Below, piece after piece: positions 11,987 through 23,893 of a stretch of DNA of 64,000 nucleotides. A program made the position numbers and the translations under genes. The stretch spans positions 248,001 through 312,000 of the forward strand of contig JARBJD010000050.1 in NCBI GenBank assembly GCA_033064195.1, given 5' to 3'. Source of the stretch: Blattamonas nauphoetae (Eukaryota > Preaxostyla > Oxymonadida). Within the stretch, counting starts at the first letter, position 1; each line of letters opens with the position of its first letter. Below the pieces are notes generated by a model. The model made no database searches, was not told the DNA's origin, and saw only the letters and a list, made by a program, of their open reading frames with translations.

Positions 11987-12126
11987 TTAGGATGAAAATA
12001 TCATGGTCGTATGGTGCTCCTAGCGACATTCATGTCAGACTTTGTCTTGTTTGAGTCCTCGCAGCGCCTATTTCGGAGACATGTCTCGTCATTGGTGTTG
12101 TTTCGTTTCACACGCGTTTCCAACAA
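11987..12126 (+). other. Spacer shared by A4 and A8
   Basis: About 130 nt that recur after A8 (23470-23597), including TTGTTTGAGTCCTC and GGAGACATGTCTCG. They replace the usual 3' flank of A genes. No gene is evident. It marks A4 and A8 as sister units of an earlier multi-unit duplication. Confidence 0.5.
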
Positions 12127-12393
12127 CGACATTGTCTCGGATCCCGTCGCAGAAGATGAGGAGCCCGAAGAAGGAAACGAGCACGACGCAGCTTGTTGGG
12201 GCGCCGATGTCGTCCGTTGTCGATGTCGTCGGTTGTGGTGAGTTTTGGGACAGAGTTGCATTCGGCGAGCACAGCGAACTTGACGTCATCGCTGCCGACG
12301 CTGCAGACAATCAACACGGGGCAGGCGGAGGATGGGCAGGCGGTTTCGACGGCTCGGGGGAGCAAGCGGGCTCCACTTCCGAAGAGATCGTGA
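12127..12393 (+). pseudogene. B fragment 4: 3' portion
   Basis: Similarity begins at TCGGATCCCGTCGCAGAAG and runs to the usual PLPKRS end with TGA at 12391-12393. A short GTCGATGTCGTC duplication (around 12210-12232) separates two frames that are continuous in the copy at 2880. The C-terminal 60 codons are intact. The 5' portion is absent. Confidence 0.45.
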
Positions 12394-12557
12394 AGACATT
12401 CCTTGGTAAGACTTGTTTTGAAGAATTGTTTTGTTTTGTTCTTATTTTAGTTGATTCACTGCATTCTAGCATTTCTGTGATCATTTCTGATGTATCGGTG
12501 AATGAAGTTTGGAAATGGAGCCGGAGAAAAGCAAGAATGACTCTTAATGTTTCGAAG

Positions 12558-12569
12558 TTGATCAAACCA
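12558..12569 (+). promoter_or_regulatory. Upstream TTGATCAAACC motif of A5
   Basis: Exact motif; GATC is 101 nt before the A5 ATG. Confidence 0.5.
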
Positions 12570-12660
12570 AACTGGAATCGAAAGAAGTCGCCTGCCATTC
12601 AGAAAAACAATTACTCAACATTTTAATTATATCCACTACTTGTTACTACATCGGAATACC

Positions 12661-14718
12661 ATGCTCGTCGCTAGGAATTCTTCGATACCCCAAGTTGGCA
12701 ACGCAAAAGCGAAACAAACTGTTTGTCGATTCTGTCTCGATTTCACTCTCAACTGTTTACAGAACTGTCTCGAAGTGTTTCTAAGTCAGATCTGTGGAAA
12801 ATACCAAACTCTCCGCACCGCGATGTTGAATGGCCTCCTTATTATTGCGGCTGGTTTGTCTCGCCTTGACTTCCTTCACTCTCGTTGATAATTCTGACAG
12901 ATTCTGATTGGGCCCTCTCAGCAATTCGTGATGTGGAGTACATCAAACCTCTTGAGGAATATTGTGAACAGACACAGCCATGTGCTATTCCAGTTTGATT
13001 CTTGCATCGTCATCATTTCTCAGATTTCTCTCCCGAAATTGTTGTCTCTGATTGGTCTTTCATTGTCTTTATGTTCACATGGACTCTTTTTCATGATTTC
13101 TTGGATCAGGGAAATCATCAGAAGATGAACTGAATCGAATCTGTGAATCGTCGATCCCATCCTTTATCCTCAATTGGATGGCCTCCATTTCGGATTCAGA
13201 TATACTCACTGAGGTGTGGCTTCTTCCATCTTTCCATCATTTTGTTCCAGATCGCCAAATGTCTGTTGTTGTGGACTTCCACACTTCGATCATCTTCCAC
13301 CTTCCTCGCCCACCACAAAACCCAATTTCTCGCATTTATTGATCATTGTGAGAGTTTAGAGTCTTCTTTTCCGTATATGACGATTCTTGCCCATCTGTGT
13401 TTCTCCCCACATCTCGAAGTTTCGCAGTTGGCTCTCGAAGTTCTCTTCGAACGATCCATATCTGATTCAGAAACACGTTCATTCCTCCAAACACTCGATG
13501 TGCCTTCTGGTTCGACTGACAGTTCGTCGGAGCTTGTCCCGTTCGCAGGACGACTGTGTTCGACACTGGCCGAGCGTGTTTCGGAAATGAAGTCGCTCTT
13601 CACCGAATCGTCACCGTCGGATGGAACCATCTCTGCTCTCTCCGCCACCCTTCCCTCCGAATCACCACTTCTCAACGGAAACACTGTTTTGGAAGTTCTT
13701 TGTGAAGGATTCTTTCTCCTCAACTCGCTCCTCTTGACGTCAGACTCCGCCTTTGAAAATGTGTGTCACTCTCTCTTCTCATCTTGTCCAGATTCTGATC
13801 GACTGCGACTTTGTTCCTCTTCTCAAATCAACCATCATCGCCTGCCTCGATCTACTCGACCACGAGAGAAGTGAATCGAATTGTCCACATACGGACAGAA
13901 CTGACCTGTTGATCAACATTCTCAGCATCTCCTGGAACTGTGCAAGCAACTGCCTCCATGAACTCAAATCGTCACTCCTTCAAGTTGTCGAATCCACCTT
14001 CTCCGATGTTCCGCAACTGTGCTCACTTTTGGAGCGAACATGCTGCCACGCATCACTAACAAACACCTATCATCTGTCAATGATCATGAACGTCAGTGCC
14101 GCTCTTCCTCACCTGACTCCTCGCTTGTTGGAAGAGAATCTTGTTGAACGAGTGATGGACACATCCAATCCTATGGTTGTTCCAACAACAAACGGTGTTT
14201 TCCATTTGAGACTCGTCTGGGCCATCAACAATCTGCTTCGTGACCCGAAAGACATCACAGATGACAAAGAAGACCTGAAGCGGGTCCGAATGCTTCAGTT
14301 TGAACAAGTGTTGAAACCAGCCAAGGAATATCTGCAGTTCGTTCTTCCCCGAGAAGAGTTCATTCCGAAGGTTAAGTCAAGCAACTTTGATCTGTCGAAG
14401 ATGATAGGATTTGTTTTGGGAAAGATATTGGTGGTCGAGCGAGAACTGTTCGAAGTTGGTGAGATTGTGGAGACTGGAAGAGAGGAGTGGGAAGTGGTGT
14501 TGTTGGTGGAGAAGATAAAGGAAGATGAGTTGGGGGAGAGACTGGATTGGATCGGAAAAGTCGATGTGGAAACGAAGAAGGACGAGAAGTCGAGATGGAA
14601 GAAGAGAGAGGAGAGACTCCGAGAAGCAGGACATGAAGATGCGATGGAAGGATGGCTGGCGCGAAGGGACAACGAAACACGATCAGAGATTGTGCAATAC
14701 ATTGAAAATGTGGGGTAG
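12661..14718 (+). CDS. Family A gene, copy A5; in-frame TAG near the end
   Basis: Exons 12661-12720, 12763-12853, 12901-12992, 13024-13054, 13110-13213, 13251-13760 and from 13792. In the standard code exon 7 ends at TAG 14716-14718 (604 aa). The aligned A8 sequence reads ENVGNGNGLN, and here TAG falls on the first Asn after ENVG, with GNGMN following in frame. If TAG is sense, the frame runs to TGA at 14812-14814. The usual TTTTGA end has changed to ACTGGA, so the terminus is altered either way. It contains the 231-nt tract identical to A4. Confidence 0.74.
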
Positions 14719-14906
14719 GGGAATGGGATGAATGCGAAAACTGGAGGGGGATAAAGAAGGGGAGAGACTGATAAAGAAAATTTCACGTTTCATGTCACCA
14801 ACTGTTCATTTTGATTTGTGTCTGAACAAAGATGAGAGAAAGGGAGAGCAGATGATCATCACAGGGGAAGTCAAATGACAGATTCTCTCCTCTGGCGACT
14901 CTTCAG

Positions 14907-15440
14907 GACGAGTTCGATCCATTCGATGCGAGTGTGACTCAGACAATGACACAGCTATTGTCGAAGGATGACCTCGAACACTCCATTTTAACTCCGAAGC
15001 AGACAAAAGCGACAGGAAACATGTCGTCGAGAAAGAGATCGGCAGTGGCGAGTCCAGGAACACCAGGTGGACTCTCGTTTGGGACGATCCATTCGGGAAA
15101 TGCGCTTCCGCCTGTGCGATTCGGAGCAGAGACGAACGAGATGAATGGAGTGAACGAGACGCCGTGGAAGCCGCAAGTGACAGCAGCAGCGGCAGGACCA
15201 GCAGTTGGAGCATCGCAAATATCGGATGGGCCGACAGAGTTGAAGAGACACAGCATCGCTGGGACTCGCCCTCACCCCTCGCACGCACAGAAGAAGCAGC
15301 TGACGAGACAGTCGAGTGCTCAACTCGGCTCCCCATCGACCACATTCCCAAACACATCGCCTAAACAATCAGTCGAGATTCGGTCCGCGTCCATTCACAA
15401 CATCGACTGTGTCGCGATTTTCGTCGCAGCCGACGATGAG
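14907..15440 (+). CDS. B fragment 5: longest 5' piece of the Ser/Thr/Pro-rich gene
   Basis: This is the best copy for reading the B protein. After the CAG acceptor come DEFDPFDASVTQ, TMTQLLSKDDLEHS, SSRKRSAVASPGTPGG, PPVRFGAETNEMNG, an Ala/Gly-rich stretch, ELKRHSIAGTRPHPS, RQSSAQLGSPS and TTFPNTSPK. It is one uninterrupted frame, although the last 25 codons differ from other copies. Composition is low-complexity and basic with SP and TP sites, as in disordered nuclear or cytoskeletal regulators. No family is recognised. The 3' third is missing, so it is probably an internal exon of a gene whose full copy is outside the window. Confidence 0.45.
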
Positions 15441-15454
15441 CTCAAAGCAGCTTG

Positions 15455-15466
15455 TTGATCAAACCA
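15455..15466 (+). promoter_or_regulatory. Upstream TTGATCAAACC motif of A6
   Basis: Exact motif directly after the B fragment break; GATC is 99 nt before the A6 ATG. Confidence 0.5.
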
Positions 15467-15555
15467 TTGAAGAGGATTTCTCTACAAGACTTTCCCATCA
15501 GGTCTTCTATCGGCCTAATTTGCATCCTTACATCAGTCCATCGATCATAAATACC

Positions 15556-17672
15556 ATGCTCCGCAATAAGACCTCTTCAAAGCCCAAACTTTACAACCCA
15601 ATTGTGAAACAAACAGTTTGTCGATTTTATTGCGATATCACTCTGAAATGTTTTGCAGAACTTGGTCGAAGTGTTTCTACGTCAGATATGTGGGGAGTGT
15701 GAACCCCTCCGTCCGGTGATGTTGAATGGTCTTCTCGCTCTCGCGACTGGTTTGTCTTGACGTCCTTTCCTTACATCTTGTTTATGATTTTGACAGAATC
15801 TGATTGGGCCCTCTCAGCTATTCTTGAAGTGGAGTACATCACACCTCTTGAGGAATATTGTGAAAAGACACAACCATGTGAAGTTCCAGTGTGAATCTTG
15901 TTTCGTCATTCTTTCTCAGATTTCTCTCCCAAAATTGTTGTATCTCATCGGTATGTCATTGTTTTGTGTTAATTTCGACTCTTTTTCATCATTGTTTCGA
16001 TCAGGGCAATCATCAGAAAGTGAATGTGTGCGAATCTGTGAATCGTCGATCCCATCCTTCTTTCTGGAATGTGGGATCTTGACAAAGAGCAACAATGTGA
16101 ACACTGAGGTATGACTTCCTTCCCATTTCCATCATTTTATCCCAGATCGGAAATTGTCTGTTATTATGGAATTCCACACTTCGATCGTCTACCACCTTCC
16201 TCACCCACTACAAAACCCAATTTCTCGCTTTTATCAATCATTTTGTGAGAAACAAGTCAGATCTTCGGGATTTATCGGTGTTCACCAAGCTCTGTTTCTA
16301 CCCACATCTCCAAGTTTCGATGATAGCTCTCCAAGCACTCTCCATTCGATGCGAAACTGATTCCAAAACACGCGACTTCCTCCAAAAGCACAAAGTACCT
16401 TCTTGTTCGACTGACAGTTCGTCGGAGCTTGTCCCGTTTGCAGGACGGCTGTGTGGAAGACTGGCCGAGCGTGTTTCGGAAATGAAGTCACTCTTCTCCG
16501 AATCGTCGCCTTCGGATGGAACCATCTCTGCTCTCTCCTCCACGCTTCCCGAGGAATCACCACTTCTCACTGGAAACCATGTTGTGGACATTCTTTTGGA
16601 AGAACTCTTTCTCCTCAGCACACTGCTCTGTGACATGGACAACACATTTCACACCGTCTGCCTTTTCTTTTCTCATCTTGTCCAGATTCTGATCGACTGC
16701 GACTTTGTTCCTCTTCTCAAATCAACCATCATCGCCTGCCTCGATCTGCTTGACCGACAACAAAGTGAATCGAATTGTCCACCTTCGGATCGAACTCACA
16801 TGTTGATCGACATTCTCAGCATCTCCTGGAATTGTGCTTCCTGCTGTCTTCGTTCCATCAACTCGTCACTCCATCCAGTTGTCGAATCCACCTTCTCCGA
16901 TATTCCGCAGCTCTGCACACTTTTGGAGCGAACATGCCGCTTCTCTTCATCAACACACTCCTCTCATCTTACCATGATCGTCAATGTCGCTGCCACTCTC
17001 CCTCGCATGGTTCCTCGGATGCTGGAAGAGAATCTGGTTAAACGAGTGATCGACACATCCGAGCCAATCAGAGTTCCTCCAACAAACGGTGATTTCCAAC
17101 TGTTTCTTATCTGGGCCATCAACAATCTGGTTGGTGATCCGAAAGACATCACTCAAAACAAAGAGGAGCGGACGAGGATCCGAATGCTTCAGTTTAAGCA
17201 AGTGTTGACACCAGCCAAGCCATATCTGCAGTTCATTCTCCAGCGAGAAGAGTTCATTCCGAAGGCTAAGTTAGGCAACTACGATTTCTCATCACAAATC
17301 GGGCATCTTTTGGGAAAGACATTCGTGCTCGAACGAGATCTGTTCGAATCTGGTGAGATTGTGGAGACAGGACGAGAGGAGTGGGAAGTGGGGTGGTTGG
17401 TGGAGAAGACAGACGAGAAAGATTTGGGGGAGAGACTGAAGATGATCTGGGCAGATGATGTGGAAGTGAAGAATAAAACGAAAGCGAGATGGAAGACGAG
17501 AGTGGAGAGACGACGAGAAGCTGGACATGAAGATGCGATGGAAGGATGGCTGACGCGAATGGACAACGAAACACCGTCGGACATTGTGGATTATTTGAGG
17601 TTAATTTGTATTATGAATGGGATAAACATCAGCATATTGACTAAATGGAGATATTACGGATTTTGGATGTAG
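15556..17672 (+). CDS. Family A gene, copy A6 (7 exons, 624 aa to TAG)
   Basis: Exons 15556-15615, 15659-15749, 15797-15888, 15920-15950, 16005-16108, 16146-16655 and 16686-17672. Intron 6 (16656-16685) is 30 nt rather than 31. Because 30 is a multiple of three with no stop, the reading frame stays open straight through it, and an ORF caller would miss the intron. The C-terminus diverges after SDIVDYL and reaches TAG at 17670-17672, where most copies end in a TGA after NVRF. If TAG is sense, the frame continues to a TGA near 17860, inside the next B fragment. Otherwise it resembles A1. Confidence 0.74.
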
Positions 17673-17799
17673 ATTTCACGTTTCATGTCACCAATTGTTC
17701 GTTTTAACTCGCGACTGCACAAAGATGAGAGAAATGAAAATAAGATGACCATCACATGGGAAGTCAAACGACAGACATTCTCAACAAACAACTCTTCAG

Positions 17800-17966
17800 G
17801 AAGAGTTCGATTCGTTCGATGCGAGTGTGACTCAGACAATGACACAGCTATTGTCGAAGGATGACCTCGAACACTCCATTTTCACTCCGAAGCAGACAAC
17901 AGTTACAGGAAACATGCCATCGAGAAAAACCGCGAATGACTTTCAAGTCCAGGAGGAGCGATTCTG
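17800..17966 (+). pseudogene. B fragment 6: short 5' piece
   Basis: Contains EEFDSFDASVTQ, TMTQLLSKDDLEHS, FTPKQTTVTGNMPSRK and then foreign sequence to TGA at 17964-17966. Only about 40 codons match the other B copies. The 292 nt from 17967 to 18258 hold no recognised gene apart from the A7 upstream motif. Confidence 0.45.
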
Positions 17967-18155
17967 AGTTTACTTCGATCTGGTTCCCAGCAGAGTGGTG
18001 AGGAATGTCTTGGAATATCTTCACAGTTCGTAATAGAATGGAGGTCTTTCATGACAGAAAACAGGAGAAGGACGAAGAAATCCATTTTCCGGAAAGTTGA
18101 TACATCTGAATCAAGGACTTATCGAGGTTTTTGAAAGCTGTAGAAATGGGTCATT

Positions 18156-18167
18156 TTGATCAAGCCA
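18156..18167 (+). promoter_or_regulatory. Upstream TTGATCAAGCC motif of A7
   Basis: One base differs from the consensus; GATC is 101 nt before the A7 ATG. Confidence 0.48.
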
Positions 18168-18258
18168 TTGGAGAATCAATCGAGACAACCAATCATCCAT
18201 TCTGGCTTTTTGTCGACATTTTGCTCATCTACAAACCTATTCATCACACAAAAACACC

Positions 18259-20343
18259 ATGTTCCACAATAAGACATCTTCAAAGCCCAAACTTTACAAC
18301 CCAATTGTGAAACAAACAGTTTGACGATCTCCTCTCGACATCACTCTGAAATGTTTTGCAGAACTTGGTCGAAGTGTTTCTCAGTCAGATATGTGGGGAC
18401 TACAAAACACTCCGTCCCATAATGTTGAATGGTCTCCTTGTTCTTGCTACTAGTCTGTCTCGCCTTGATTTCCTTCACTCTCGTTGATGATATTGACAGA
18501 ATCTGATTGGGCCCTCTCAACAATTCTTGAAGTGGACTACATCAAACCTCTTGAGCAATATTGTGAGCAGACACAACCATGTGATGTTCCAGTGTGATTC
18601 TTGTTTCGTCATCGTTTCTCAGATTGATCTACCGAAATTGTTGTCTCTGATTGGTCTGTCTATTATTTGTGTTCATGGTGACTCTTTTTCACTATTCTTT
18701 CGATCAGGCAAAACATCAGAAGGAGAATTAGATCGGATTTGTGAATCAACGATCCCCTCGATTCTTCTCGAATGGATGGTCTCAATCTCGGATAAAAACA
18801 TGATCACTGAAGTGTGTCTTCTACCATCATTCCATCATTTTGTCCCAGATCAGAAATTGTCTGTTGACCTTGACTTCCACACTGCGGTCTTACTCCACCT
18901 TCCTCGCCCACCACACACCCCAATATCTCGCTTTTATCAATCATTCAAAGAATCATAAACCATCCAGTCCACATTTGACGATTCTGGCTCAACTATGTTT
19001 TCCATCACATCTCAATGTATCGATACTGGCTCTCAGAGCACTCTCCGCCCAAGGTCGGTCTGATTCAGAAACACGTGACTTCCTCCGAAAACTCGAAGTG
19101 CCTTCTTGTTCGACTGACAGTTCGTCGGAGCTTGTCCCGTTCGCAGGATGGCTGTGTTCCACACTGGCCGAGCATGTTTCGGAAATGAAGTCACTCTTCT
19201 CCGAATCGTCTCCTTCGGATGGAACTAACTCTGCTCTCTCTGCCACCCTTCCCGCGGAATCTCAACTTCTCAACGGAAACGCTCTTTTGGAAATACTTTG
19301 TGAAGAATTCAATCTCGTCAATACACTCCTCGTAAACTCCGACTATCGCTTTGAAGATGTGTGCCATCGTTTCTTCTCATCTTGTCCAGATTCTGAACAA
19401 CATCAACTTTATTCAACTTCTCAAATCAACCATCATCGCCTGCCTCAATCAACTTGAACAGAAACGGACTGTTTTGACTCGTCCACCAGCAGGCCGAGCT
19501 GACCTGTTGATCAAAATTCTCGACTGGTCGTGGAAATGTGCTTCCGACAGTATCCCCCACTTTAACACGCTCTATCCAGTTGTCAAATCCACCTTCTCCG
19601 ATGTTCCACAGCTGTGCTCACTTTTGGAGCGAACTTGTCACCAATCTTCACCGACACATTTCTCTCATTTTCGAATGATCACCAGCATCGGCGAATATCT
19701 CCCTCACCTGATTACTCGCTTGCTGGACGAGAATCTGGTTGAACGAGTGATGGACACATCCAAACCGATGGTTGTTCCGACGTCGGATGATGATTTCCAT
19801 GACAAACTCATCTGGGTCGTACTCATGTTGATTTGGACTCCGAAAGACATCGCCGTCTATCAGAAGAAAAAGCGGAAGAGAATCCGAAAAATGCAGTTTG
19901 AACATGCACTGAAACCAGCCAAGCAATATCTTCTGTTCATTCTCCAGCGAGAAGTACTCATGCAGAAAGGGCCTGTCTGGTGTGATCGCATTCCACACAC
20001 AATCGGTCATTTTTTGCATCAAACATTGATTCTCGAGCGAGATCTGTTTGAAGATGGTGAGATTGTGGAGACAGGAAGAGAGGAGTGGGAAGCGGGGTGG
20101 TTGGTGGAGAGACCGGACGAATATCATTATGCGCTGAGACTTGAGGATATCAGAAAAGACGATGAGATAATGAAGAAGGATGAGAAGTCGAGATGGAAGA
20201 AGAGAGTGGAGAGGCAACGAAAAGCGGGACATGAAGACGCCATTGAAGGATGGCTGATGAGGAAAGGCAATGGAATGGGAACAATGATTGTGAAATATCT
20301 TGAAAGTGTTCGAGAAGAGTGTGGGATGAATGTTCGATTTTGA
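18259..20343 (+). CDS. Family A gene, copy A7 (7 exons, 613 aa)
   Basis: Exons 18259-18318, 18362-18452, 18500-18591, 18623-18653, 18708-18811, 18849-19358 and 19390-20343 (TGA). All junctions are GT-AG and all phases are conserved. Exon 2 ends in A, giving Lys at the exon 2/3 junction. Exon 7 is the most divergent of the plus-strand copies: it has a WCDR segment and an unusual DEYHYALRLED stretch where others have a KEDELGERL-type helix. It nevertheless keeps the core FE-GEIVETGREEWE motif. It looks functional. Confidence 0.78.
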
Positions 20344-20504
20344 GGTGGATGGAGGGAGAGGCGAGATTGGGAGAATGAATTTCACGTTTCATGTCACCAA
20401 TTGTTCATTTTGACACGTTTCTGAACAAAGCAGAGAGAAATGGAGAGCAGATGACGATCACAGGTGAAATCAAACGACAGATTCTATCGACAAACAACTC
20501 TTCA

Positions 20505-21083
20505 GGACGATCCATTCGGGAAATGCGCTTCCGCCTGTGCGATTCGGAGCAGAGACGAACGAGATGAATGGAGTGAACGAGACGCCGTGGAAGCCGCAAG
20601 TGACAACGTCAGCGGCAGGACCAGCCGTAGGAGCATCGCAAATGTCGGATGGGCCAACAGAGTTGAAGAGACACAGCATCGCTGGAACTCGCCCTCACCC
20701 CTCGCACGCTCAGAAGAAGCTGCTGACGAGACAGTCGAGTGCTCAGCTCGGCTCCCCATCGACCACATTCCCAAACACATCGCCCTAACAAACAGTCGAG
20801 ATTGGCGCGCGTCCGTTCACAACATCGACTGTGTCACGGATCCCGTCGCAGAAGACGAGGAGCACGGCGAGCACGACGAAGCTTGTTGGGGCACCGATGT
20901 CGTCGGTTGTCGATGTCATCGGTTGTGGTGAGTTTCGGGACAGACTTGCATTCGGCGAGCACAGCGAACTTGACGTCATCGCTGCGGACGCTGCAGACAA
21001 TCAACACGGGGGAGGCGGATGATGGGCAGGCGGTTTCGACGGCTCGGGGAAGCAAGCGGGCTCCTCTTCCGAAGAAATCGTGA
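20505..21083 (+). pseudogene. B fragment 7: deleted 5' end, TAA in frame
   Basis: The CAG|GACGA start is joined directly to the TCCATTCGGGAAATGC part, a deletion over the shared GGACGA. The frame then runs through NEMNGV, ELKRHSIAG and TTFPNTSP to TAA at 20786-20788. Other copies have AAA (Lys) at this codon. After the TAA the same frame continues for about 50 codons. A GTCGATGTCATC insertion then shifts the frame, and the normal C-terminal block resumes in another frame, ending at 21083. The paralogue comparison shows at least three lesions under the standard code. Confidence 0.5.
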
Positions 21084-21287
21084 AGACATTGCTGAGTCTG
21101 TCTTGTTTCAAAAGATTGTCTTGTTTTGGTTTTTTCTTGGTTGATTAGCTGCATTCTAGCATTTCTGTGTTCTTCTCTGATGTGTTGGTTGAAAATATGT
21201 TCAAGAGATCTTATTATCTCGGTGAAAGCTAATACAAATGATTCACGTATCCTGATGAGACCAAGAAGGCTCAATGGGACCTAATGG

Positions 21288-21299
21288 TTGATCAAACCA
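21288..21299 (+). promoter_or_regulatory. Upstream TTGATCAAACC motif of A8
   Basis: Exact motif; GATC is 100 nt before the A8 ATG. The 306-nt stretch 21084-21389 holds only this motif and DNA shared with the A4 upstream region. Confidence 0.5.
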
Positions 21300-21389
21300 T
21301 TGGAGACTAGTTCTAACTAAAGACGTAACCATCAGGTCTTCTATCGACATAATTTACATCTTTCCATCTATCCGTCGATCAGAAATACT

Positions 21390-23469
21390 ATGTTGGTTGA
21401 CAAGGCTTCGCAGACTACCCAAGGTGACAACGCGAAAGTGAAACAAACAGTTTGTCGATTTTGTTGTAATATCACTCTGAAATGTTGACAGAACTTGGTC
21501 GATGTATTTCTAAATCAGATTTGTGGGGAATGCAAACCACTCCGTCCTCTGATGTTGAACAGCCTGCTCGTTCTTGCGACTGGTCTGTTTTATCTGATTG
21601 TGTTTCAATCTCGCTGAAGACTTTCACAGAATCTGATTGGGCCCTCTCAACAATACTTGAAGAGGAGTACATCAAACCTCTTGAGGAATATTGTGAACAG
21701 ACTCAACCATGTGATGTTCCAGTTTGGTTCTTGTTTCTTCATCATTTCTCAGATTGTTTTCCCGAAATTGTTGTCTCTGATTGGTCTGACCATGTTTCGT
21801 GATGATATTGACTCTTTTCATCATTTCTTCAATCAGCTAAATCATCAGAAGGAGAATGTGTTCGAATTTGTGCATCATCGATTCCATCCTTCCTTCTCAA
21901 TGGGATAATCTTCACTTCGAATCAAGACAAACTCACTGAAGTTTGTTTTCCTCTATATTTCCAATATAATCTCCCAGATCGGAAATTGTTTTTTGTTGTT
22001 GACTTCGACTTTTCGATCATCTTCCACAATCCTCAGCCACCACAATACTCAATATCTCGCATTTATCGATCGTTCAAAGGATAAAAATGCAACTTTCCCC
22101 CAGTTGAAGGTTCTCGCTCATCTGTGCTTCTCACCAGATCTCGAAGTGTCGAAGATGGCTCTTGAAGCACTCTCCATTCGAAGCGAATCTGATTCAGAAA
22201 CCCGCCCCTTCCTCCGAACACTCGAAGTGCCTTCTGTCTCGACTGAACGTTCGTCGAAGCTTGTTCCGTTCGCAGGACGACTGTGTTCCGCACTGGTCGA
22301 GCTTGTTTCGGAAATGAAGTCGCTCTTCACCGAACCGTCGCCTTCGGATGGAACCATCTCTGCTCTCTCCGCCCCACTTCCCTCCGAATCACCACTTCTC
22401 ACTGGAAACGCTGTTGTGGAGATGCTTTGTGAAGGAATCTCACTCCTCTGCTCACTTCACTCGGACATGGACAACACCTTTGATCGCGTGTGCCTTTGTT
22501 TCTTCTCATCTTGTCCAGATTCTGATCGACTGCGACTTTGTTCCTTTTCTCAAATCAACCATCATCGCCTGCCTCGATCTTCTTGAGCAGCAGAAAACAG
22601 CTTTTAAATGCGTGAATGTGGGTATCTCTGACACGTTGATCAAAATTCTCGACAGTTCTTGGTACTGTGCTTTCATCTGTCTCTATGTGAACTCGTCCCT
22701 CCGTCCAGTTTTCGAATCCACCTTCTCCGATGTCCCGCAGCTGTGCTCGCTTTGGGAACGAACGTGCTGCCACTCTTCACCAACACACTCTTGTCATCTA
22801 AAACTCATTATCAACGTAAGTGCAACTCTTCCTCACCTGATTCCACGCTTGCTGGAAGAGAATCTTGTTGAACGAGTGATCGACACATCAAAGCCGATGG
22901 AAGTTCCAGCACAACATGGTCAGTTTCATTTGAGACTCATCTGGGCCATCGGCAATCTGGTTCGTGACCCGAAAGACATCGCAGATGACAAAGAACAGGA
23001 GAAGATCATCAACAAGATGCAATTTGAACGTGTCGTGAAACCAGCCAAGCAGTATCTGCAGTTCATTCTTCAGCGAGAAGAGTTCATTCCGAAAGATGAT
23101 TCAAGAAACGAAGATCTACCAGCACAAATCACAAAACTTTTAATCCACACTTACCTGTTCGAGCGAAATATGTTCGAAGATGGTGAGATTGTGGAGACAG
23201 GAAGAGAGGAGTGGGAAGTGGGGTGGTTGGTGGAGAAGACAGATGAGACAGATTTGGGGGAGAGACTGAAGAAGATCAGAGAAGACGATGTGGAAATGAA
23301 GAAGGACGAGAATGCGAGATGGAAGAAGAGAGTGGAGAGACTCCGAGAAGCAGGACATGAAGATGCGATGGAAGGATGGCTGACGCGAATGGACAACGAA
23401 ACACCGTCAGAGCTTGTGGAGTTCATAGAAAATGTGGGGAATGGGAATGGCTTAAATGTGAGATTTTGA
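21390..23469 (+). CDS. Family A gene, copy A8 (7 exons, 612 aa)
   Basis: Exons 21390-21449, 21492-21582, 21630-21721, 21753-21783, 21837-21940, 21978-22487 and 22519-23469 (TGA). Exon 5 starts CT rather than GG, which changes the junction residue to Ala. A block of about 112 nt near 22590-22700 matches A4, and closely A1, whereas neighbouring sequence does not. The C-terminus reads ENVGNGNGLN and provides the alignment for the in-frame TAG of A5. It looks intact. Confidence 0.78.
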
Positions 23470-23597
23470 TTGGTCTGAATTTGTCATGGTTGCTTGGAGC
23501 GCCTAGCAACACTCCTGTGTGCTTTAGTCTTGTTTGAGTCCTCACAGCGCCTATTCCGGAGACATGTCTCGTCATTGGTGTTGTTTCGTGCTGCACA

Positions 23598-23860
23598 CAA
23601 TCATAACATCGACGTTGTCGCGGATCCCGTCACAGAAGATGAGGAGCCCGAAGCAGGAAACGAGCACGACGAAGCTTGTTGGGGCGCCGATGTCGTCGGT
23701 TGTGGTGAGTTTCGGGACAGACTTGCATTCGGCGAGCACAGCGAACTTGACGCCATCGCTGCCGACGCTGCAGACAATCAACACGGGGCAGGCGGAGGAT
23801 GGGCAGGCGGTGTCGACGGCTCGGGGGAGCAAGCGGGCTCCCCTTCCAAAGAGATCGTGA
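23598..23860 (+). pseudogene. B fragment 8: 3' portion
   Basis: Similarity starts in the ACATCGAC-TGTCGCGGATCC region and is open to TGA 23858-23860 with the standard SFGTDLHSAS, LPTLQTINTGQAEDGQ and PLPKRS blocks. The 5' portion is absent and is replaced by the A4/A8 spacer. As in fragment 4, it is a 3' half only. Confidence 0.47.
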
Positions 23861-23893
23861 AGACATTGCAGGCTAAGTCTCGTTTTGAACGCT

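Noticed and set aside
19648-20385. Antisense 245-codon ORF in A7 exon 7 and similar ORFs in other A copies
   Set aside because: They recur wherever exon 7 recurs and overlap the spliced sense gene. Their composition is that of a complement shadow.
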